Assembly: GCA_964477265.1 (NCBI GenBank)
Contig: CAYZDJ010000037.1
Coordinates: forward strand, 1 to 14,276
Direction of reading: 5' to 3'
Source: CAIVPM01 sp964477265
Lineage (GTDB): Bacteria > Bacteroidota > Bacteroidia > Chitinophagales > Chitinophagaceae
DNA: 14,276 nucleotides
How positions within the stretch are numbered: position 1 is the first letter of the stretch; every line of letters starts with the position of its first letter. Below are positions 1 to 7,400 of this stretch, piece by piece. The translations under genes and the position numbers were made by a program. The notes beneath the pieces are model-generated. The model had not been told where the DNA came from. It was given only the letters and a program-made list of their open reading frames with translations, and made no database searches.

Positions 1-1305
1 ATTGATTTTACATTGCCTTATAAAGTGGCAGATATGAGTCTTGCTGCTTGGGGACGTAAAGAAATTAAATTGGCTGAAGCAGAAATGCCAGGCTTAATGA
101 GTATTCGTGCAGAGTATGCAGCTTCTCAACCTTTAAAAGGTGCAAGAATTGCTGGTTGCTTACATATGACTATTCAAACTGCAGTTTTAATTGAAACTTT
201 AGTTGCTTTAGGTGCAGAAGTTAAATGGAGTTCTTGCAATATCTTCTCTACTCAAGATCAAGCTGCTGCTGCAATTGCTGCTGCTGGAATTGGTGTATTT
301 GCTTGGAAAGGTCAAACACAAGCTGAAGCTGATTGGTGTATTGAGCAAACTTTATTCTTTGGTGGTGCAGACAGACCATTGAATATGATTTTGGATGATG
401 GTGGTGATTTAACAAATATGGTGTTTGATGTTTACCCAGAATTAATTTCAAACATTAAAGGTTTAAGTGAAGAAACTACAACTGGTGTTCACCGTTTATA
501 TGAAAGAATGGAAAAAGGTACTTTACCTATTCCGGCTATCAATGTAAACGACAGTGTTACTAAATCTAAATTTGATAACAAGTATGGTTGCAAAGAAAGT
601 TTAGTAGATTCTATCCGTCGTGCAACAGATGTGATGATGGCTGGAAAGGTTGCTGTTGTTGGTAGTTATGGTGATGTGGGTAAAGGAAGTGCAGCAAGTT
701 TAAAAGGTGCTGGTTGCAGAGTAATCGTTACTGAAATTGACCCAATTTGTGCTTTACAAGCTGCAATGGATGGCTTTGAAGTGAAACCAATGATTAAAGC
801 TGTTCAAGAAGCTGACATTATTGTTACTGCTTCTGGTTGCCGCGATTTGATTACTGAAAAACATTTCAGATTAATGAAAGACAAAGCAATTGTTTGTAAC
901 ATTGGTCACTTTGATATTGAAATTGATATGGCTTGGTTGAACGAAAATTATGGTCATACAAAAGATACTATTAAACCACAGGTTGATATTTACAATATTG
1001 AAGGTAAAGATGTAATTGTATTGGCTGAAGGTCGTTTGGTAAACTTAGGTTGTGCTACTGGTCACCCAAGTTTTGTAATGAGTAATTCATTTGCAAACCA
1101 AACTTTGGCTCAGTTAGAACTTTGGACTAACACTGATAAATACGAAAACAAAGTTTACGTTTTACCTAAACATTTAGATGAAAAAGTGGCTCGTTTACAC
1201 CTTGCTAAAATTGGTGTTGAATTAGATGAGTTAACTGCTGAACAAGCTGCTTACTTGGGTGTTCCTCAGTTTGGACCATTTAAGACTGATGCTTACAGAT
1301 ATTAA
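1..1305 (+). CDS. ahcY: Adenosylhomocysteinase (S-adenosyl-L-homocysteine hydrolase), 5' end outside the window
   Basis: Cytosolic NAD-dependent enzyme that reversibly splits S-adenosylhomocysteine into adenosine and homocysteine in the activated methyl cycle. The frame is open from base 1 (reading I-D-F-T-L-P-Y-K), so the true start lies just upstream. The TTG at 13 is an internal Leu codon. Visible family hallmarks are the signature CNIFSTQDQAAAAI, the block DDGGDLTNMV, the active-site stretch VNDSVTKSKFDNKYGC, the NAD-binding glycine motif GSYGDVGKG (bases 661-687), NIGHFDIEID, the stretch AEGRLVNLGC followed by TGHPSFVMSN, and a C-terminal end in KTDAYRY matching the usual K-x-D-x-YRY. 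The 434 residues present are nearly the full family length, so only a few N-terminal residues are missing. It is followed by heptamer repeats and a terminator and converges with the operon on the other strand. Identification is very secure. Confidence 0.98.
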   Translation: MDFTLPYKVADMSLAAWGRKEIKLAEAEMPGLMSIRAEYAASQPLKGARIAGCLHMTIQTAVLIETLVALGAEVKWSSCNIFSTQDQAAAAIAAAGIGVFAWKGQTQAEADWCIEQTLFFGGADRPLNMILDDGGDLTNMVFDVYPELISNIKGLSEETTTGVHRLYERMEKGTLPIPAINVNDSVTKSKFDNKYGCKESLVDSIRRATDVMMAGKVAVVGSYGDVGKGSAASLKGAGCRVIVTEIDPICALQAAMDGFEVKPMIKAVQEADIIVTASGCRDLITEKHFRLMKDKAIVCNIGHFDIEIDMAWLNENYGHTKDTIKPQVDIYNIEGKDVIVLAEGRLVNLGCATGHPSFVMSNSFANQTLAQLELWTNTDKYENKVYVLPKHLDEKVARLHLAKIGVELDELTAEQAAYLGVPQFGPFKTDAYRY

Positions 1306-1310
1306 GGAAG

Positions 1311-1345
1311 TTTAAAGTTCAGAGTTTAAGGTTTAAAGTTTTGAA
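1311..1345. repeat. Five degenerate 7-bp tandem repeats (TTTAAAG type)
   Basis: Beginning 6 bases after the ahcY stop codon, the sequence reads as five consecutive 7-mers: TTTAAAG, TTCAGAG, TTTAAGG, TTTAAAG, TTTTGAA. It is one of several 7-bp-period arrays in this window and shows no coding potential. Function is unknown; it resembles the short tandemly repeated heptamers known from some cyanobacteria. Confidence 0.7.
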
Positions 1346-1360
1346 CAAGTTAATTAACAT

Positions 1361-1392
1361 AAAAAGAGTTCGCCGCAGGCGAACTCTTTTTT
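1361..1392. terminator. Rho-independent terminator, probably bidirectional, between convergent genes
   Basis: A perfect 14-bp inverted repeat (1361-1374 with 1378-1391) has a 3-base GCA loop and a GC-rich core GAGTTCGCC/GGCGAACTC. It carries an A-tract on its left and six T residues (1387-1392) on its right, so it can terminate in both directions. It lies 55 bases after the ahcY stop and 27 bases beyond the stop of the minus-strand gene ending at 1419. Confidence 0.92.
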
Positions 1393-1418
1393 GTTGTACA
1401 TTTTAAACTAATAAGTGC

Positions 1419-2807
1419 TTACTTGATTTTCCATTTTAGAAATACATTCATGTTTATTGGTGTTTTACTTACCTCAATATCATGGAAAATATTGCTTACA
1501 GGTTTCGCAAAGCTTATACCTGCATCTATTTTTTTAAATTTATAGTTCAATTCTATTCTTGCCAATATAAAATTTTGTTGCAGGTAACTCCATTCAATAT
1601 CATTTTTGCCAGTACTATAAATGCTTTCTTTTGTGGTAGTTTTGTTATTTTTTATTACCTTGTTTTGCAGCAATGCACTTTGTGCAAAAAAACTACTGAA
1701 ACCTGCACCAATACTAATTTTAGAAGTAATTTGATGTTGCAATGTTATACCAGTTTCTATGCCAATTAATTTATTAAATGATATTACTTGTGTATATACA
1801 TTTTGCTGTGCTTGCTGTTGCGTGGCTTGCTGTGTTGTAACGTTGTAACTTGTGTTTTCTACAATTGCTTTATTGCTTGCATAATAATTTGAATAAGGAT
1901 TAATGAATAAAAGTAAAGACTGTTTTTTGCTAATAGATTTACTTATCCATACACTTGGAATAAATGCAGTAGATATATTTTTTTTAGAATTAGCATCAAG
2001 AACATTGTAGGCTTGTACAAGTGGCAAATTGAATTGCAAGCCATAGGAAACCTTTTTTGCTGATAAGTTTTTGTTTGGTGTTTTAGCTTTGTTATTTGTA
2101 GTAAATAGTGCAGTAATTTTTGCATCTTGTAATGGTGTTGCAACGTTGCTATTTGCTTGTTGATTATTATTTACAGGTTGTTGCTTTTTATTTATAACTT
2201 GTGCATTAGCATTAATTGGTTGTGCAGTATTTTCTGTGCTTTGCACATTGTTATCATTGGTTGCTGCTACACTATTTTGGCTTTGTGTTAAATGTGTCTG
2301 GCTTTGCCTTTTATTGCTTTTGTTTTGTGAAAGATAATTTAAGTTTTGTGTAATATTATTTCTGTTTATTTTAATCTTACCTATGTTTGGTGTAACATTA
2401 GTTTTACTTAATGCCAAACCATCTTTGCTATGTATGGCATTACCTGAACTTTGAGTTATACTATTTTTGTTTTTAGCTAAATTATCTTGTTTATTAACCA
2501 CAGCATTTAACTCTTGTGTAGCATTGCTTTTGCTCTCAATATTATCTTTTCTTTGAGATATCTTTTCTTTATTAAAATTGTTGCTACTTGCCATAGTTTT
2601 ATCAGCAATATTTATTTCATTTTTTGCAATAGCTTTATTGGCATTATTTATTTTATAAATAAACCATCCGCTGCCGCCTAAGCCAATAGCAGCAATACCA
2701 AACCAAAAGAAAATAATAAACCTTCGTTTCTTTTTCTCCCTTCTTTTTTGTTCCATGTCAAGCTCTGGCTTAAGATTGTTCCATGCCTTGTCAAGGTCTA
2801 TATTCAT
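1419..2807 (-). CDS. Putative dual-membrane-spanning anti-sigma factor (membrane helix, heptad-repeat linker, C-terminal beta-barrel)
   Basis: A 462-residue protein with distinctive order: a charged N-terminal tail (1-29, opening MNIDLDKAWNNL and ending in a Lys/Arg run), one strong membrane helix (about 30-51, rich in Phe, Ile, Gly), an Asn/Gln/Ser/Lys-rich linker (about 52-235), then a C-terminal part with alternating hydrophobic residues typical of beta-strands, ending NVFLKWKIK like an outer-membrane barrel. It starts 4 bases after the ECF sigma gene stops. The Bacteroides Dma family (cytoplasmic anti-sigma segment, inner-membrane helix, disordered periplasmic stretch, outer-membrane barrel, sigma factor next door) has this layout, so I infer it binds the neighbouring sigma factor and senses the envelope. 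Residues 89-228 form about twenty degenerate 7-residue repeats. ATG 2825 is an alternative start that would overlap the sigma gene. The architecture is visible; the regulatory role is inferred. Confidence 0.72.
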   Translation of the reverse strand: MNIDLDKAWNNLKPELDMEQKRREKKKRRFIIFFWFGIAAIGLGGSGWFIYKINNANKAIAKNEINIADKTMASSNNFNKEKISQRKDNIESKSNATQELNAVVNKQDNLAKNKNSITQSSGNAIHSKDGLALSKTNVTPNIGKIKINRNNITQNLNYLSQNKSNKRQSQTHLTQSQNSVAATNDNNVQSTENTAQPINANAQVINKKQQPVNNNQQANSNVATPLQDAKITALFTTNNKAKTPNKNLSAKKVSYGLQFNLPLVQAYNVLDANSKKNISTAFIPSVWISKSISKKQSLLLFINPYSNYYASNKAIVENTSYNVTTQQATQQQAQQNVYTQVISFNKLIGIETGITLQHQITSKISIGAGFSSFFAQSALLQNKVIKNNKTTTKESIYSTGKNDIEWSYLQQNFILARIELNYKFKKIDAGISFAKPVSNIFHDIEVSKTPINMNVFLKWKIK

Positions 2808-2811
2808 TTTA

Positions 2812-3369
2812 TTATTCGTTTGCATAAAATAGATTTTTATTATTTGCAAAATGTGTTTTTAGCTTTGTTCTTCCGTCATTCAAATGCCACTTTACTGTTC
2901 CCTGTTTCATATCTAATTTATAAGCAATTTCCTTAATCAAAAATCCTTCAACATAAAACAAATAAAAAACAGCACGTGTTGAAATGCTTAATGTTTTCAG
3001 GAATGTATAAACTATTTCCTCACTGCAATCCTTTAATGGATTGGTGCTGGTTTCAAGCTGCATTTCAACGCCCAACTGCACTGTAGAAGGAATTAACTTT
3101 TGATTGCGTAAATGTGAGATAGCTGCATTGCGAACAATGACATACATCCATGGATACAATTCACCTTTTTTTGCATTGTATTTTTCAATGTTATTAAACA
3201 CCTGTAGCATACCATTGTTTAAAGCTGTTACAACATCGTGCTCATCATCAAAAAACTTGCTGCATAAGTCAAGCATTTGAGGGTAGAAGTAGCGATACAA
3301 CTTTTCCTGGCTGTTGCGATTGTAATCTATACAACCCCTTATTAATATGTTTAATTCATCGTGTGTCAA
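2812..3369 (-). CDS. ECF-type RNA polymerase sigma-70 factor
   Basis: A 185-residue group IV sigma factor that would direct RNA polymerase to its own regulon. Region 2 is visible at about residues 20-90 (YRYFYPQMLDLCSKFF, then NIEKYNAKKGELYPWMYVIVRNAAISHLR, split here only for reading). Region 4 covers about residues 125-178, with LSISTRAVFYLFYVEGF, KEIAYKLDMKQGTVKWHL as the helix-turn-helix, and LNDGRTKLK. There is no extra C-terminal domain. The codon just upstream of the first residue is a stop (TAA), and no in-frame ATG precedes region 2, so translation must begin at TTG 3369 or lose essential sequence. The start lies 5 bases after the lipoprotein stop and the stop 4 bases before the membrane protein start, so the three genes should be co-transcribed and translationally coupled. 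The downstream membrane protein is the likely anti-sigma partner. Confidence 0.93.
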   Translation of the reverse strand: MTHDELNILIRGCIDYNRNSQEKLYRYFYPQMLDLCSKFFDDEHDVVTALNNGMLQVFNNIEKYNAKKGELYPWMYVIVRNAAISHLRNQKLIPSTVQLGVEMQLETSTNPLKDCSEEIVYTFLKTLSISTRAVFYLFYVEGFLIKEIAYKLDMKQGTVKWHLNDGRTKLKTHFANNKNLFYANE

Positions 3370-3374
3370 TTATG

Positions 3375-4355
3375 TTAAAACTTCTTTGGATTAATGCTTA
3401 TAAAATTGTTATCTGTAAAATTGATATTGCACAAGCCAGAGCTATCAATACTAACACTGCCATTAAAAGTTTTGTTTTGATAATTAATGCTAAATGGATA
3501 AGTACTACCTGTCCTGATGTTAGTAAAACTGTTGCTGATGCTGGCTTTTTCAATATTGCTGCAAGCAATTGAAGACATACCAACCCCACCATAACTAAGT
3601 ATTAAAGTGTTGTTAAAGTTAAATGCATCACCAATAATAAAATCGCTGCTGCATTGGTAATTGTAGGTTGTTTTTGTGTTAAAAACCAAATTTTTACTAA
3701 TACCATTTGCAACAAAACTTGGTGTAATGTTTAGCTTATCAAACAAAATAAATGATGAAAACCTGGTATTTGAATAAACAGAATCATCAACCCAAATAGT
3801 TCTTGTTTCTTTAAAATTTCCATTACTAAAAGTTACATATTTAGCACCAGGGCTTTGAAAATTGTAGGTAATGGTGCTGTTGTTATTGCTGTAGCCAACT
3901 ATGGTTGCAGGTGCACTTTGAGAGCTCCAGTTTAATTGAGAGATATTGGAACCTGCATTGTGCACAGTAAAATCAACGTTTTCGTTAATGCCTACCCTTA
4001 AAACTTTTGAAGCTGATATTCCAATTTTTCCAGCAAACTCATCATATATATTGTTATTTACAACAATATTGAATGTGGCCTGCTTGTTGCCATTAAGTGC
4101 TGTAACTGTGTAGCTGCCTGCATTTGCAAAGATTGCAGTAGTGTATGCACCCACATTGTTTAATGTAACATTTGTACTAGGTTCGCATTTCCAAATAACA
4201 GTTTGTGCAGTTGCATTATCGCCAAAAGACAAAAGCACAGGCTCGTTTCGTTGCACATTGTCTTTGGTTTCTGTAAATACATTATCTACTGTATTGCTTG
4301 TTTCTTTTTTGCACGATGCCATTGCAATAAGAAGTATAAATATTAGCCTTTTCAT
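3375..4355 (-). CDS. Putative lipoprotein with PKD/Ig-like domains
   Basis: A 326-residue predicted lipoprotein. The start at ATG 4355 gives a short signal peptide, MKRLIFILLIAMASC, with Cys15 as the lipobox cysteine. A longer reading from 4403 would put 16 implausible residues ahead of it, encoded by an 8-bp repeat array. Two tandem beta-sandwich-like segments follow: about residues 38-102 (VLLSFGDNATAQ, then GSYTVTALNGN) and about 120-190 (VDFTVHNAGSN, then GAKYVTFSNGN). Both have the gain/loss pattern of PKD or Ig-like folds. The remaining C-terminal third (about 195-326) is Ser/Asn/Phe-rich and I do not recognise it. It is the first gene of the operon with the ECF sigma factor, so it may be an envelope component linked to that signalling pair. 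No enzymatic motif is visible. Being a lipoprotein is well supported; its function is unknown. Confidence 0.8.
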   Translation of the reverse strand: MKRLIFILLIAMASCKKETSNTVDNVFTETKDNVQRNEPVLLSFGDNATAQTVIWKCEPSTNVTLNNVGAYTTAIFANAGSYTVTALNGNKQATFNIVVNNNIYDEFAGKIGISASKVLRVGINENVDFTVHNAGSNISQLNWSSQSAPATIVGYSNNNSTITYNFQSPGAKYVTFSNGNFKETRTIWVDDSVYSNTRFSSFILFDKLNITPSFVANGISKNLVFNTKTTYNYQCSSDFIIGDAFNFNNTLILSYGGVGMSSIACSNIEKASISNSFTNIRTGSTYPFSINYQNKTFNGSVSIDSSGLCNINFTDNNFISINPKKF

Positions 4356-4373
4356 TTCTTTAATTTTTATTTC

Positions 4374-4405
4374 ACGCAAAGCTGCAAAGCAGCAAAGACG
4401 CAAAG
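4374..4405. repeat. Four 8-bp tandem repeats (consensus MYGCAAAG)
   Basis: Four consecutive octamers, ACGCAAAG, CTGCAAAG, CAGCAAAG and ACGCAAAG, lie 18 bases upstream of the lipoprotein start codon. They would be transcribed as part of its 5' leader, or lie in the promoter region. A degenerate roughly 9-bp pattern (ATCTGTGTT-like) follows at 4446-4482. The 136-base gap between the T9SS gene and the lipoprotein is largely made of these repeats. Confidence 0.7.
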
Positions 4406-4491
4406 TTTTTTATTATTGATGGAACACAGAGTGTTTATGATTCAATATCTGTGTTAATCTTAACAATCATAATAATCTGCGTTCCGTCTTT

Positions 4492-7400
4492 CTACTCAAT
4501 TATCAATTTACTTGTTTTAACTTCTCCATTATTCATTATCATTTTTACTAAATAAATACCTTTGGTAAATGATTTTAGATGTACGATGTATGATGTACGA
4601 TTTATGTTTGCCTGATAAACTTGCTTACCCAAATAATCAATAATCAATAGCTCTTTTCCTCCTTCAACATTAATGGTAGCAACATTTTTAGCAGGATTTG
4701 GATAAATGTTGATAGTTGATAGCTGATAGTTATTAGTTGTTAGTTTCCTGATTTCGCTATAACTAATTTTTCCATCTTTATCTACAATTTTTAAGCGATA
4801 GTATATAGTAGTTAGTAGCGAGTAGTTAGTAGGTAATTTGTTTGTAAACGAATAACTATTTAAACCTTGTGCCGCAACTTCTCCAACACTTATAAAATCT
4901 TTGCCATTAATACTTCTTTGTACTACATAGTGCGATACATTTACTTCTACGCCAACTGTCCAAAGGTTTCTAGTTTCTAGTTTATCGTTTAACGAAACTG
5001 AGTAAGTTATAATTCTAACTGGTGTTACAATAGCTTTAATTTGAGTAGTAGCCGTGTTGGTTACAATTGGTGCATTATAATCGAAATAAATGTGTGCAGT
5101 GTTGGGTACAATAGCACCTGAAGCCAGCGTAGGCAAAGCTTTTACTCTAAAATTTACAAAGCCATGACTTAGTGGTTCGTTGGCGGCAGAGTCTGGTAAA
5201 TTAATGTTTAAAAACTCGAAATAAATAATACCATTACCTACTTTATAACTAATATTACTGTTGTGGCTACTGCTTACAATTTGTATATTATTAAACTGCA
5301 ATAAGCTACTTAAAGTATCGGCAATTACAATATTAATTGCTGCTGCATTGCCTGTGTTTTGAAAGCGAATTGTATAATCAATATAATTTCCGTTTTGCAC
5401 TTGCTGTGGTGTAAGTGTTGGAGTAGCTTGTTTATCGTTAGGGTCGTAGCTACCAACAACAACAGCACTATCTGTATCAAATTCTTTTGTGCCAGAGAAG
5501 ATAATATCTGCATGTGCTATGATGTTATCGCCAATGGCAGCTGTGGGTTTTACGGTAAAGTACAAATTAAAGCTACCACCTTGCCCTGCAATTAACTTGC
5601 CTGCATTTACTTCTATAGGTGCAAAGCTGCCAGTTGTTGTTATAGCTACACTTGCACTATCAAAATGCAGTTTGCTTGTATCGTAATGTATTGGGATAAT
5701 ATTATCTGTTGTGCTGCTTACTGTACCCACATTGCCATAGCTAACATTATATGCAAATTTAAAACCGGGGCGTGGACGATTTAGTGAAGTTATTTTTATA
5801 GCAAAACTATCTATAGTAGTAATAGGCTGCAATGAAATATTGGGCAATATAACACTTGTAGTTGCAGCAGTAAAATTAATATTCACACTATCTGGCACAG
5901 CTTTAAAGTAGGGTGGTGGTGTTACCTTTAAAGTATAGCTGCCCAATGTATCTACACTTATGCCATAAGCACCTTGCAAATTACTATAGGTATATTGCCC
6001 ATTGTTTAAACTAAACTTAACAAAAGGACGATAAAACTCTGATGTATCTTTAACAGCATTGCTATTATTATCTGTAAATACTTTGCCACTTACACTTGGA
6101 TAAATATGGCATTGGTTAGGGTTGTTGGTTGGGTTGCAAATAGGGAAATTTAATAATTGATGATTACTTGAATCGAAGAAGCTAATACCTGAACTATTTA
6201 CAACATAATTTGGAATGCATTTAATCATACTTGTATCAAATGATAACATGATTCCACATAATTGACTTGAGTTAAGATATGGTTCAGGTATTCTTGGAAG
6301 ACAATGTATGTTATTACCAAATAAATAAATTTGAGGACCACAATTAATGACATAACGCGGTGGGTAAAAACCGATACTATCAATATTTGGAAGATTTGTT
6401 AATAAGTTATGTGAGCAATTGAATAATTGCAAGTGTTTCATTTTTCCAATTGTATCTAATGATGTTATTTGATTATATGAACAACTTAAATCTTCTAACA
6501 ATTCTGGAATTTTGGGTAATGAAATAAGTTTATTTCTGTCACAATATAATTGATATAAAGTTTTAGGTAGTGTAGGTAAATTTGTAATTAGATTACCACT
6601 ACAAATTAAAAAATTTAGTGAGTCAGGAAGCTGTGTCAATGTAGAGAGCTGGTTAAAACTACAATCAAAATGAACAAGCTTATTTGGTAAAGAATATAAA
6701 CTTGTAATTTTATTGTCGTTGCAATTTAAACTACCTAAATTTTTAAAATATTCTATTCCTTCAAGATTAGCAATTTTATGACTTGAACAATCTAAACTTG
6801 TTTCATTCACCACAGCCCCACAAGTAGTATCCATCCAATATTTATTTGCAGCACTATCTTTATATAAACAGCTTGGATATTTGGCAATTAAAAATTTACC
6901 AAAGTTGGTATCTGGTATGTTTACATAAGGGTTAAATATTGAGCAGTTATTGGGGTTATAATTACTATTACAAACTGGCAATGAAGTAGAACTAGAGTAA
7001 TAAAACTGAACTCCATCATAAAATGTATTTAAGAAAACAGAATTTGGCAAACATTTTAATGGGCTGTTAGCAAGATTGATTGAAAAATAAGTTAACGAAC
7101 TTGGTAAACTTGGTAAACAATTTATGGGGTTACTAAAAATACCTAATGATTGTAAATTTGAAGGTAATGGGCTCTGTAATGTAGTTAACAGTGGTGACTT
7201 GATATTTAAAATTTTCAATCTATTGGGTAAAGTTGGTAAACTAGCAAGTCCTGTGGCATAAACAGATAATTCTTCTAATGAATCTGGCAATGCAGGTAAA
7301 GATTTTAAAGTAAGTGGTCTGTAGTTTGGTGGAAGCAGCCATGGAAATTCCCAGTCTAAAGCAGAGAAAGTATAGTTTTTAAATACTTTTAAATTTTTTG

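Noticed and set aside
4356..4403. Upstream extension of the lipoprotein gene by 16 residues
   Set aside because: It is encoded by the 8-bp repeat array and would displace the lipoprotein signal peptide that starts at 4355.
5325..5686. Small frames on both strands within the T9SS gene
   Set aside because: They lie fully inside a continuous 1322-codon frame with recognisable domains.
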